A DNA stretch of 64,000 nt. Source: Callorhinus ursinus. Its lineage: Eukaryota; Chordata; Mammalia; Carnivora; Otariidae. Below the pieces are notes generated by a model that saw only the letters and a program-made list of their open reading frames with translations, was not told the DNA's origin and searched no databases. Where the stretch lies: NCBI RefSeq assembly GCF_003265705.1, contig NW_020312788.1, positions 4,662,033 through 4,726,032 on the forward strand, read 5' to 3'. Of the stretch, positions 47,361 through 58,583 are shown one piece after another (position 1 is the stretch's first letter; each line of letters starts with the position of its first letter). Both the position numbers and the translations under genes were made by a program.

Positions 47361-47450
47361 AAATATTCCTTACTCATTCCTTACTCAGAGTAAGGTAAAT
47401 ATTCCTTACTCTGAATATTTACCTTACCTTTAAGGTAGCCACCTTATTTC
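47361..47450. repeat. Overlapping inverted repeats
   Basis: 47379-47395 is an 8+1+8 palindrome (ccttactc/gagtaagg). 47390-47404 pairs perfectly with 47413-47427 over 15 bp with an 8-base loop. 'attccttactc' occurs three times (47365, 47376, 47401). Confidence 0.85.
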
Positions 47451-47673
47451 ATTTTTTTTCTTGTATGCTAGGACTAAAGTCCTTGAATGATTGGAAGAAT
47501 ATGCTAGCAATTTAGGGAGATTCCTGGTATAGAAAGATTATCATATTCTTCTGCTGATTAGGTTTATTCATCCTTTTGACCAATCCTATTATTGAAAACT
47601 ATTTGGGTTTGGTCCCTTCCTATATAGTCTAGGAATTCTGATTCTTGATAACTAGTTAATAAATTCAAGAACT

Positions 47674-47801
47674 GTTTATATTCCAATCCTCAGTATTAAA
47701 TGATTTGATTAAGTAGAGCAAGAATTCTGTTTTGCTACAGTTTATATTATAATCCTCAGTAGTAGATGATTTAAGTAGAGCAAGAATTCTGTTTTGCTAC
47801 A
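47674..47801. repeat. Two-copy tandem duplication (66 + 62 bp)
   Basis: 47674-47739 and 47740-47801 both run from 'gtttatatt' to 'agaattctgttttgctaca'. The second copy lacks 4 bases and has a few substitutions. Confidence 0.9.
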
Positions 47802-49710
47802 GTTAAATCTCCTCCAACCCCAGCACAATGTTTTACACAGAGCACTAAATAATACTTGAGTGAGTAAACAAATGGGCAAATGAATGAAAGACTGTCTTGT
47901 TTTCTTAAGTATTTAGTAAATCAATGACTTCTACTTTTTAGAATCTTAGATTCATTTTAGTAAGTTTAAAAATCTTTCCTCTATTCCTTAGTTCTTATGA
48001 AGATACTAATTTCTCAATCAATTTTGCTAGAAGTGTTTTTAGAAGAGCTTGCTACTGAGCACTGAAGTTTGAAGGTTAGAGTTTGTACCACAAATATTTT
48101 TTGTTCCATTAGATAGTCCTTGTGGAGGTTAAATCCCATAGGCAGTACCTTTTCCCCTTGGGTAGCTACCAGCAAATAAAAAATGGTGACTATTTATGGC
48201 AACTCAAGGTCACTGAGTATGCTTTACATTGTCATGAAAATATAACATATGAACATCTTTTTGCTTATAAACAGTTCAGTGAACTAATTAGAATAATAAA
48301 AGAAGTCTACAAATAAAAATTAAGTACCTTTGCCTTTGAATTGTTTTAGACTCTTTTTGCCTCAAACTCACCTTATCTCAGAATCCAAGTCTCCTGGCCA
48401 GATACCTACTGGAATATAAATTTTCTTCCAATTTACTTGTCACTCCGTGGCTGTTCTCTAATCTGGAATTTTATCCACTATTCTGTATATATCTATTATG
48501 GAATTCTGAAAATCATGTCTCAAAATGGTGAAAAGTAAGAAATGCTATCATACATTTAATTAACCCCTTTAAAAAAATAGCCATACCCTTCATCTTCTGT
48601 CTTTCAAACAATAACAACAACCTCAAAAGAGAATATACATTTTAAACATTATTAAATGGATTTCATCATATTCCAGATTAAGTTCAGGTCTACTAAATGC
48701 CTCACCATAATCTTAGCCTCTGGTTCCAAGAGGGAGTAGAGAAGTATGAAACATGGAAGTTCCTCTGTTGGTGAACACATTAGTTTGCAAAAGGCTTGTT
48801 TGTCAATTTATGTTAATTATTCCATAGTACCTCTTTCCCCTGCTGATATATACTCTAAAGGAATGTCTACACCAAAAATCTTATAAGTAGATGACAACTC
48901 TTCTCAGTGATGTCCACAGATATTCCAAAGAATCCCTTGGCCTGTATGCTACTTAACTCACTTGTTCTGATATTGAATTAAAGGGCCTTTTGCTATTGAA
49001 CCATTCCTGGGCTGCCAGGAATATTTCATCCACAGCGTCCCTATGCTTGGATTTTACCTTCTTAAATGTATACCTAGCTTTCTCTTGCTTCGTCAATTAA
49101 GTTTCTGATGAAGAAAATCCTCTGACCCATTCTAGAATGTTTTTTGTTTTTTAAAATAATGTTTCTTTGTATCTTGCTGGATGTTACCTAGGCTCAGCAC
49201 TTTTAACCATCACATGATGCTGCTCAGTCCTAAAGAATCATTTTTACTGTCAGATGATTAATGTTTTATGAATTTGCCATATTCCTTATTTTCTTACACT
49301 TTCAACTATTTTATTATTTCTACTTTGGTTTCAAATATTACAACCCTCCCAGTATGTTTGCATTTAACAGTCCTGATAGATTTAATAATTTTCGTCACCA
49401 CTTAAGAACAGTGCACACATTCTGCATGCACTGCATGGACTTATGAGCCTTACGTTTGTAGCAACTAAATGGCTGTGTGTGATATATATTTCCATCTGTT
49501 AGTAGAAAGCAGTGTCGTCTGGTTTTGCAATGATCATAGTTTTCTTTTGTTTAAAATCTGGAGTTGAAATAAATATTTTTAAGAAGAAAAGGTCCTGTAT
49601 ATGTAATACAAAATTTTATTCTGAAGTCACCAAATTTATTCTCTATTCTTAAGAACATTAGATAAGCAAATTCAATTTGTGAGAAAGTTGATAAAAATCA
49701 CTAATAATAA
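47802..49710. other. Unique DNA
   Basis: 47815-47890 is faintly like an L2 3' end. Nothing else recognised over about 1.9 kb. Confidence 0.45.
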
Positions 49711-49714
49711 TGGT

Positions 49715-49978
49715 TAGAATATACTACACACTTAAAGTGTACCAGGAAATGTGCTTAATGATTAAAATGCAGTGTCTCATTTTTTTCCCATAGGATAGGG
49801 ATATCCTTATAGGATAATCGTTTTCAGCCTTGTTAATTTATGATGCAGAAACCAAGATTTACAGAGGTTAATTAACTTACTCACATAACAAGTTAGTAAG
49901 TAAAAGAGATGAGATTTGAACCCCGGTCTCTGTCACTCTGGAGCCACAAAATTAACAACTCTATTATGCTGTCTTCCT
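49715..49978 (-). mobile_element. MIR, near full length
   Basis: 'aaagtgtaccaggaaatgtg', 'gatgcagaaaccaagattta', 'gagatttgaaccccggtctc' and 'ctctggagccacaaaattaa' follow antisense MIR including its tRNA-like head. Confidence 0.88.
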
Positions 49979-50074
49979 ATTTTACTGCAGATCTAGATTT
50001 TAGATCAAAGCCACAAACATGTTAGGAAAATGAAATATAACATAAGCAGCAAATATTCTCCTCTTAAGATTTTA

Positions 50075-50299
50075 TTTATTTAGTTAGTTTTATTTTTTAA
50101 AGATTTTATTTATTTATTTGACAGAGAGAGACACAGCGAGAGAGGGAACACAATGCAGGGGGAGTGGGAGAGGAAGCAGGCTTCCTGCAGAGCGGGGAGC
50201 CCGATGCGATGCATGCAATGTGGGGCTCGATCCCAGGACCCTGGGATCATGACCTGAGCAGAAGGCAGATCGCTTAACAACTGAGCCATCCAGGCTCCC
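50075..50299 (-). mobile_element. Can-SINE
   Basis: Minus-strand copy with an extended T/A-rich tail containing a second 'aagattttatttattta'. Flanks 'ctcttaagatttta' (50061-50074) and 'ccccttaagatttta' after the head at about 50303. A short GATGC duplication lies at 50200-50214. Confidence 0.93.
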
Positions 50300-50374
50300 T
50301 GTCCCCTTAAGATTTTAATGAGGTTTTACTTTTATCCACTAATTCATGGTTTATCATTTAAAAATTGGAGTATA

Positions 50375-50574
50375 GGGATGCCTGGGTGGCTCAGTCAGTT
50401 AAGCGTCTGCCTTCAGCTCAGGTCATGATCCCAGAGTCCTGGGATGGAGCCCCACATCGGGCTCCCTGCTCAGTGGGAAACCTGCTTCTCCCTCTGCCTG
50501 CCGCTCCCCCTCCTTGTGCTTTCTCTCTCTCTCTCTCTCACAAATAAATAAAATCTTTAAAAAAATAATAAAAT
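50375..50574 (+). mobile_element. Can-SINE, full length
   Basis: Repeat 'aaaaattggagtata' (50360-50374) and 'aaaaattgcagtata' (50575-50589), one mismatch. Confidence 0.95.
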
Positions 50575-50599
50575 AAAAATTGCAGTATATATGGGAAAA

Positions 50600-50815
50600 G
50601 ATGATAATGCTAATATTTATTTAGACTAGGCACTGCGGTAGGCTCACAAACTGTTTCTGTTCTTTCTAATAACCTTGTAAGGTGGATATTTTCTCTGCTT
50701 CATTTATGAGGAATTTGCATAATGCCACAGAGCTCCTTAGGTGTTATAATCATGGGATTCAAACTTAAATCTGCCTGGCACCAAAGCTCTTATGCCCTTT
50801 CTCCTAAACCATGTT
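50600..50815 (-). mobile_element. MIR
   Basis: 'tttagactaggcactgcggt', 'accttgtaaggtggatattt', 'atgggattcaaacttaaatc' and 'gcaccaaagctcttatgccc' are collinear with antisense MIR. Confidence 0.85.
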
Positions 50816-51719
50816 GATGTTTTGGGTGAGGTGGATATATGCATAATCAAAGAGTGGAAATGCACTCTCTATATAACACTTTATAAAAATGCGTATAACC
50901 TCTTCTGCAGCCATACTTTAGTGACCTCTGAGGTTATTTAAGTTTGTGATAGTTTGGGCTCTTAGAAAAGAGTTAATTCTGACTAACAGAGAAGATTTAA
51001 TATGGGTTAAGAAACATTTTCCTTTTTTTCTTCATACATCATGTGTAGATGGAACAACGTGAATTTTTCTATTAACAATTTCCGATATGCCAGCAATCAT
51101 TGACAATAAACATAATTTCCCCCAAAGTAATACACTTTTGAGTTATAAACATTAATTTCTTATAAACCTGAGAAAACTATATTTTGTAAACCCACAGATA
51201 GACACAACTTCTGTCTTAAGGTCTAATATAAAAAATCATTGTAGTGTGTTAGAAAGACCCAGATCACAGTATTTTAATATTTTTTTCATCAAAGAGTCTC
51301 GAAATAAATCCCTAATTATCTATCTGCAACTCATAATATAAAATCACATACACACCTTAAGTCATTTTTTTTGCATATCAGTTGTTCAAATACTATAAAA
51401 TTTCAGAAAAACTCTTTGAGTGATTTTAGGACATGGAATATTGAACTGCTCTTTTGAAGTGATTCGACTAGTCATTGTTGTCCCCTAATAAGAAATAATA
51501 ATTATTTAAAGAATTTATTAATATGATTACCATGGTGCTAAACATGAAGGATGCAATGATAAGCGTTAATAAAAATGATTGGCTACTTATTCATTATTAT
51601 ATTTAATTTAGAAATGATGTACTTAACATTAGAGGCTCTAAAGTGGGTAGCCAGCTTAGCCCATTTTTCTTATTATGATGGTATACTTTGTATTTATGAT
51701 CTAAAGAGAATGTATTAAG
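50816..51719. other. AT-rich unique DNA
   Basis: No element or gene recognised. Confidence 0.5.
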
Positions 51720-52168
51720 AAAAGGAGTTACAGCATGTAAAGAAAATTATTTTTAAGTTTATTAATTTACTGCATCCCGATGAAAACAAAAATAAGATTT
51801 TTGAAATTAGATAATGCGAGTCTAGTTATCTAGGACAATATACACAAGAAAGAGCAATATCTGATAAGGCTAACCCCATTAAACATTAAATCATCTTATA
51901 AAACTAGAATAATTAAAATGCTGTGATATTGATAAAGTACATAGTGCAGTGGAAGAAAATATAATGTCCAGAAATAGACATAATTATATATGAGAATTAT
52001 ACATGGCATCTCAAATAGGGGGGAGGAAGTATTAGTTAATAAGTACCATTGGGGCAACTGGATAGCCATGGAGATATAGACAAATTCAGATCACTACTTC
52101 ATAGCTTAACCCAAGATACATATCAGATGAATCAAATATTTAAAATATAAAATATAAATCACAAAGAA

Positions 52169-52365
52169 GGGGTGCCTGGGTGGCTCAGTCGTTATGCGTC
52201 TGCCTTCGGCTCAGGTCATGATCCCAGGGTGCTGGGATCGAGCCCCGCATCGGGCTCCCTGCTCCGCGGGAAGCCTGCTTCTCCCTTTCCCACTCCCCCT
52301 GCTTGTGTTCCCTCTCTTGCTGTCTCTCTCTGTCAAATAAATAAATAAAATCTTTAAAAAAAAAA
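52169..52365 (+). mobile_element. Can-SINE, full length
   Basis: Near-consensus copy with A-run plus GAAA tail, inserted in the L1M. Target repeats are masked by the AAAG tail. Confidence 0.94.
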
Positions 52366-52401
52366 GAAAGAAAGAAATGTTACTAGAAGAAAACATGTGG
52401 A

Positions 52402-52594
52402 TGGGGCACCTAGGTGGCTCAGTTAGGTTACTGTCTGACCCTTGGTTTCAGCTCAGGTCATGATCTCAAGGTGATGAGATCGAGCTCTGCATCAGCCTCT
52501 GTGCTCAGTAGGGAGTCTGCTTGAGATTCTCTCCAGTCTCCCTCTGCCCCGTTCTCCCTCTCTAAAAAGAATAAATAAAATCTTTTAAAAAAAT
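52402..52594 (+). mobile_element. Can-SINE, older subtype
   Basis: Perfect repeat 'tagaagaaaacatgt' at 52384-52398 and 52595-52609. Body variant 'cccttggtttcagctcaggt'. It lies 37 bases after the previous SINE. Confidence 0.95.
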
Positions 52595-53650
52595 TAGAAG
52601 AAAACATGTAGAATTTTTTCAAAATCTTAAAGTACAGATTTTTTTTCTAAGGTAATGTAAAAACAATAGTCATTAGAGAAAGGATTGTTGAATTCACTTT
52701 AATAAAATAGTAAATGCTCCAAAGGGCAAAATCTACCATAAACCAAAAAAATAAATAAATTAAAAACAGCAAAGTGATAAAAATATTTACGTCTTATACT
52801 ACAGAAAAGAGCTAATTTTATTATTATATTCAGCGTTCCTAAATTAATAAGAACAGAATAATAGCCCATTATAAAAATGGACTAAGGCTATGTACAGAGA
52901 GTTCACAGAAAGGAAGCACATTTTAAGGGTATGAAAAATCCCCAATCTTACTCATAAGAAAGAATGCAAACTGAAACAATAGGAAGTTATCATTTCCCAC
53001 TTCTTAAAATAGCAAAGACGAAAAAAATTTTATAAAATACCGTGTTGAGGATATGTGCAGACAATCCCTGACCTATTGTTTATGGGGAGCATAAATTGGT
53101 AGACCCTCTATGAAAATTAACTTGGCAATATGATCTTCTCCAAATTAAAAATGCAGATACAATTATGACCCAGAGATTTTACTATCAGGTATTTATCTCA
53201 CAAATATAATTTCATATTGTGAGGCTATGTATGAGAAGATAATCATTGTGGCTTTGAGAAACAGCCTAAATGTTCTGCAAGGAGGAATGGCCAAATAATT
53301 TTGACATATCTGTGCAAATAGGAATTTATGAAACTGTTGTAAAAAGAGTCGATGGCTCTATACATACTAGTACAGAAATATTTCCAGGTTGTATTTTTAA
53401 GTGTCAAATGCAAAATGTAAAGCAGTGTGGATACAGGGCATTATTTGTGTGGAAAGGAAAATTAATAGGTGTATATGTGTTTATAAAAACACATAGATGG
53501 ATACACGAGGGATTGGTACCAGTGGTTCCCTCCAGGGTAGGAATCTGGGTAGCTGGGAAACAAGGGAGAGAGGGAGAATTTCTTTTCTTTATACATTCTT
53601 TTGAGTTTCCTGGCTCTATTTATTCTTCAACAATAAATATAAGAATGCTA

Positions 53651-54225
53651 TTTAGGGAAAAAAATGAGAGTCATAAACTGGCAGTTTGGCCCAACTATTC
53701 AACTTAAAAGTGTTCTGTTCTTGGAGTTACTAACTGCTCTGAAGCTTAGGATTATAATCAAATGATAGGTCCTCAAAAATATGTCTGGAATGAATTTGAA
53801 TGACTGAATGATGCATGTAAAAGTGTTTTGCAAACTATAATGAGTATAAAAATATATAGTATTATTTGCAATATTATATTTAGATTAGAGTCATATGAAT
53901 TGAAGACATTTTGCTACTCAAAATAACAAATTCAGAAAATATAGTACAGAAAATATGAGGAGGTGTGTTACCCAAACACTGAGAAAAGAGAAGAGGAAGG
54001 GTTTAGATGGTTCCATATGAGGTAAAATGAGTAACCTCTCTCAGCCTCAGATAAGACTCCAGGGATTGTGTGAATATCTCAGTCCTGTGCTTCCCAGAAA
54101 TAGATCTTGAAAATAAAACTCTGCTTTCACACTATGAAAAAATATATATGCACAAAAGGGAGAATATTTTAATTATAATTAACTGTATAGTTCTTTTAAG
54201 TAGTAATTATATGCTTTTATTTATT
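53651..54225. other. Unique DNA
   Basis: Nothing recognised. Confidence 0.45.
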
Positions 54226-54229
54226 TTTA

Positions 54230-54735
54230 AAAACCAGGTTTACCAAAAATCAAAAATTAAAAAATGACAAACTGGCAAAAAAAAATAGAAAGTTTTGTGA
54301 AAAGGGATCAATATTTTTAGCATAAAGAGACCCCTTATCAAAAGAAGAAAATAATGAATACCACCATAGAAAAAGGACCAAGAAAATAAACAGATTTATC
54401 AAAGAAGAAACAGAAATGTTCCATGGAATGTACATTTAAAAAAAATATTTTCTCTATCAAATTGGGAAGCACTTTTAAATTGCTATACTTAATACTGTTT
54501 AGGTTTGGAAAAAATATACACTTATATATTGCTAGAGAGAACATAAATGTTTATAGCTTTCTTGAAAACAGTTTGGCCAAATGTATGTAGATAAAAAGAC
54601 AAAGTAAATACCTCAAAATAACAGCAGTAATTTTCTCTGAACAGGTTAATTTTATTTTGGTCTCTCTGCCTTTCAATATTTTCTAAATTTTCTAACAATG
54701 AAAATATTCTATATTTATCTTTAACCATATTAATA
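54230..54735 (+). mobile_element. L1M 3' fragment
   Basis: 'gccaaatgtatgtagataaa' and 'tattttctaaattttctaac' resemble the ORF2 end and 3' UTR of L1M elements. AT-richness limits confidence. Confidence 0.45.
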
Positions 54736-54883
54736 ACACCAAATTAATTATATGCACAACTTTCTGGAGAGGATTTTGTCTTGGAGTTAATGATAATAAA
54801 ATGTTTTCTATGTAACTTGGCCTACAAATTTTAAATAAACTACATTATTTAATGGCAAAATTTAAGTTAGAATTAACCAACAA

Positions 54884-55080
54884 TGGGCTCCTGGGTGGCT
54901 CAGTTGGTTAATCGTCAGCCTTCGACTCAGGTCATGATCCCAGGGTCCTGAGATCGAGTCCCACGTTGTGCTCCCTGCTCAGCGGGGAGTCTGCTTCTCC
55001 CTCTACCCCCGCCCCCTGCTTGTGATCTCTTTCTCTCACACTCTCTGTCTTTCAAATAAATAAATAAAATCTTTAAAAAA
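54884..55080 (+). mobile_element. Can-SINE, full length
   Basis: Head 'gggctcctgggtggctcag'. Flanks 'aaccaacaat' and 'aaccaataat' suggest a short imperfect duplication. Confidence 0.94.
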
Positions 55081-55082
55081 AA

Positions 55083-55784
55083 GAACCAATAATCTACTAT
55101 TGTATCTATGCCTGAATTTCTAAAACAATTAGGTTATCACTTTGTTAGAAATCCAGACATTTGGTGATTTGTTCTTAATCAAACATACACTTCAAATAAA
55201 GTATTTGCAATTTTGGGGGGGCTTAAGCACTGGTGAAAATGGAAAAACACTTCTAATGGCTTTTTAACCTCTGCTAAGACTAGTGTACTTCAAAATTATA
55301 GAATTTTAAAGTTTAATTGGGTTGTGTCCACCATATTGCTCTCCCGTCTCATTCATCTGATCAAAATTTTAACATTATTATTGAAGGTTGAAAGAAAGCT
55401 GCTTTGATTAAACCCAAACAGATAGTAGTTTTTATGTTAGTGTCATTAAAGTGAGAAACAAACTGTAACAGCAAAACTTGTATATTTCTTGCACATGTTA
55501 AGCTACATACAAGGTTAGGAATGGTTTTGTCTCTGATATATTTTCATTTTTCAAATGTGGATAAAAAGAAAAATTGAGATGCCATGAATTTTTAAAGAAT
55601 GTTTCTGGTATAAAGTCAATGATAGTCATTAATTATTATAAGTAGTTGAAAACACTTTCAAAATATTAAAAAATCTTAAGTAATTTAGTTAAGTAATAAA
55701 GTTTCCTTAAAAATCTGTGTGATATGTGTTTTATCTTAAGGACAAGATGCTTACACTTCTTTAAGAATTTGGAGTAGGAGAAGT
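55083..55784. other. Unique DNA
   Basis: Nothing recognised. Confidence 0.5.
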
Positions 55785-55859
55785 TGTCATTCATCAAGCA
55801 TTTAACAAGTTTCCATGATTTCTAGATATCATGATATAATTGGTAATAAAAGATGCCTA
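55785..55859 (+). mobile_element. L2, first part
   Basis: 'catcaagcatttaacaagtt' and 'gatataattggtaataaaag' fit the L2 start that would precede 56785. Short and diverged. Confidence 0.5.
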
Positions 55860-56027
55860 AATGCAAACTGGTGCAATCACTCTAGAAAACCATATGTAGG
55901 TTCCTCAAAAAGTTAAAAATAGAACTAGCCTATGATCCAGCAATTGCACTACTAGGTATTACCCAAAGGATACAAAAATACTGATTCAAAGGGGCACATG
56001 CACCCCAATGTTTATAACAGCATTCTT

Positions 56028-56219
56028 TTTTTTTTAAAGATTTTATTTATTTGAGAGAGAGAGAATGAGAGATAGAGAGCACGAGAGGGAAGAGGGTCAG
56101 AGGGAGAAGCAGACTCCCCGCTGAGCAGGGAGCCCGACGTGGGACTTGATCCCAGGACTCCAGGATCATGACCTGAGCCAAAGGCAGTCACTCAACCAAC
56201 TGAGCCACCCAGGCGCCCC
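56028..56219 (-). mobile_element. Can-SINE inside L1
   Basis: Perfect 15-bp duplication 'tataacagcattctt' at 56013-56027 and 56220-56234. Confidence 0.97.
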
Positions 56220-56296
56220 TATAACAGCATTCTTAACAATAGCCAAACTATGGAAAGAGCCCAAATGTCCTTTAACTGAGAAATGGGTAAAGAAGC

Positions 56297-56299
56297 TGT

Positions 56300-56333
<34 letters not shown>
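56297..56333 (+). repeat. (GT)n microsatellite in L1
   Basis: About 18 GT units, replacing the 'gtggtatatatacaatgg' ORF2 text seen in the sister copy at 18660, so it expanded inside the L1. Confidence 0.95.
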
Positions 56334-56334
<1 letters not shown>

Positions 56335-56784
56335 CTAATGGAGTATTATTCAGCCATCAAAACCAATGAAAATCTTACCATTTGCAAGGACGCGAATGGA
56401 GCTAGAATGTATTATGCTAAAGGAAATAAGTCAGGGAAAGAAAATACTGTATGATTTCACTCATATGTGGAATTTAAGAAACAAAACAGATGAATATATG
56501 GAAGAGGGAAAAAAGAGAGAGGGAAACAAACCATGGGAGACTCTTAATGATGGAGAACAAACTGAGGGTTGATGGAAGGAGATGAGTGGGGGATGGGCTA
56601 GATGGGTGATGGGGATTAAGGAGGGCACTTGTTGTGATGAGCACTGGGTGTTGTATGTAAGTGATGAATCACTGAATTCTACTCCTGAAACTAATAATAC
56701 ACTATATGTTAACAAAACTAGGATTTAAATTAAAATAAAGATTTATAAACACTGTAAAAAAATACAAAATAATAGATGCCTAGG

Positions 56785-57345
56785 ATAAGTTTCATATCTA
56801 GGGAGCTTAGAGTCTAGTTGAAGAAGACAGGCATGGAGACTGATGAAAGAAATGAAGCATTACTGCAGCTATGATAAAAAAAAAATGACAACAACCAAAC
56901 CAAACCAAACCGAACTCCTGCTTTCAGGGTCAGTTGGAAACCCAAAGCAGACAGGAGAGATGAGAGGAGAAGCTGATGAAGAGCTAATTTATATTTGATG
57001 GAAGGAAGATAGGAGATGAAGTCAGATGTCTTTGGAGAAGAGATGTGGAACTGAATATTAAAGAAAAATAATCAGGTGATCAGAATAGGTGAAACTGGAG
57101 AGAGGGAGCATCATGAGAAGGCAAGGATTGTAAAATAATTTGGCTGCCTTTTGGGCAAATGAAATGTAGAGTGATGTAGCTGGAATGTAGACTGCAAAGA
57201 GGGGAGGCAAAGAGGCTGTCAGCCTCAGGTTAGGAAAAGCTCTCTATGCCAGACCAGACACAGGGCAGGTTATCCCGTAGGTAGTGGAGAGCTAGGGGAT
57301 TTTTTTTTTTAAGCAGAGGAAAGTCATCAAATTTCCCATTGTAAA
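56785..57345 (+). mobile_element. L2, second part
   Basis: 'gggagcttagagtctagttg', 'gaaggcaaggattgtaaaat', 'gagtgatgtagctggaatgt' and 'gtaggtagtggagagctagg' in L2 sense order. It appears to continue the part ending at 55859. Confidence 0.75.
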
Positions 57346-58450
57346 AACAGAATCTCTTGTACACTGAATGAACATTCTATAATTGAACGAAACTTCCTTG
57401 GTACTATCCAACTAAGTGTTTTTAAGCATTTTCTACAGCACAGCTGTGTTTTTGTTTTTGTTTTTGTTTTTCAAAAGAAATCTTGTGCTTCAATAAGAAA
57501 AACAGATAAAATGGAAAGATACGTCCTTAAAATTTTCAAATCTTGGATAGAGAAAACAATTTATTGTTCTAACAACTCCTAACGCTCCTAAATTGAAACC
57601 TACTAATATGGCTCATCGCACTTGCAGGGAAATGACATCCAGTTTTCAACTGATGGGGGCAACAGAATGCAGAAGTGCAGAAACCTGGAGACCCCTTTCA
57701 GGTGGAACACTGGGATTCCTAAAATAGGTTCTGTTTGGAATTTCTTCCCTTTTTAAAAGCGTAATTAACATGAAAGTCTTGATATCTCCTTAAAATTGTA
57801 GAGCAATGGAATGTTGCTCAGGATATAGGAGAATATTTTACAGTGTTGTAATAGCTAAGGAGAAAAATTAACAAATTTGAAACAGTATTTTTTAAAGAAT
57901 TCGTTAAAATTCTAATGAAGACGATTTAAGAATAAACGTGACGCGTGTATTTTAGTTAATGGCTAATATTTTGTAATTGAGGATTGCTTTCCTAAATGCT
58001 GCAGAATTTCACAATGGGATATAAGGTCCTTGCTAATGCATTATTTGGTTTTTTAGTTTCAGTTGTGCTGCACTCTGCTCTTAATGCTAGGTTTATGTTT
58101 TTAATTTGTCACTATCATTAATTTGCTGTGGTATTTCACTTTTTGAACTTTACTTCTTATTTAGATCATATTTTATATGCCCTATTTCTTGTCTCAATAA
58201 AGGAATGCATTTACCAACCATGTAAATATTTGTTTAGTAGAGCAATCTTTAAAAGTACATCATTAAATCAGTATGGATTTATCTGTTTTACATTTTTTAT
58301 TAAGCTGTCTTAGGTAGGGCTGTGTAAGAATGACACTCCATTAAATTATGATAGGAAAACTTACCAATCTTCTGAGTTAGCAGTTTTTTTTCCTTCTTAC
58401 ATGTATAAGTTTTCTTTTTTAGCCGCACCAAGTATTGTTTCAACATTGCT
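57346..58450. other. Unique DNA with (GTTTTT)n
   Basis: GTTTTT repeats at about 57446-57471. Nothing else recognised. Confidence 0.5.
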
Positions 58451-58451
58451 T

Positions 58452-58583
58452 TCTTTTTTTTAAAATTCTTTATTTAAATTCAATTTAATTAACATATACT
58501 GTATTATTAGTTTCAGGGATAGAATTTAGTGATTTATCATTTGCATATAATACCCAGTGTTCATTACATTGTATGTGTTTCTT
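58452..58583 (-). mobile_element. L1 3' end, short
   Basis: T run, 'attcaatttaattaacatat', 'attagtttcagggatagaat', 'taatacccagtgttcattac': antisense carnivore L1 terminus, about 130 bases. Confidence 0.85.

Larger units (their letters stand above)
51720..53650 (+). mobile_element. Old L1M, ORF2 to 3' end, with two SINEs
   Basis: ORF2 remnants 'gtccagaaatagacataatt', 'ccattggggcaactggatag', 'aaccaaaaaaataaataaat' region, 'caatcttactcataagaaag', 'gaggaatggccaaataattt'. 3' UTR 'accagtggttccctccaggg' to 'ggctctatttattcttcaac'. The 145-aa frame at 53270-53707 is an accidental frame in this 3' region. Confidence 0.75.
55860..56765 (+). mobile_element. Young carnivore L1, 5'-truncated
   Basis: ORF2 C-terminal codons then 3' UTR: 'ggtgcaatcactctagaaaa', 'gatccagcaattgcactact', 'tactgtatgatttcactcat', 'ggagactcttaatgatggag', 'gatgagcactgggtgttgta'. 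Flanks 'aataaaagatgccta' (55845-55859) and 'aatagatgccta' (56771-56782). It carries a SINE and a GT repeat. Confidence 0.9.

Noticed and set aside
53270..53707. 145-codon open frame on the plus strand
   Set aside because: It falls in the 3' part of an L1M and does not match ORF2.
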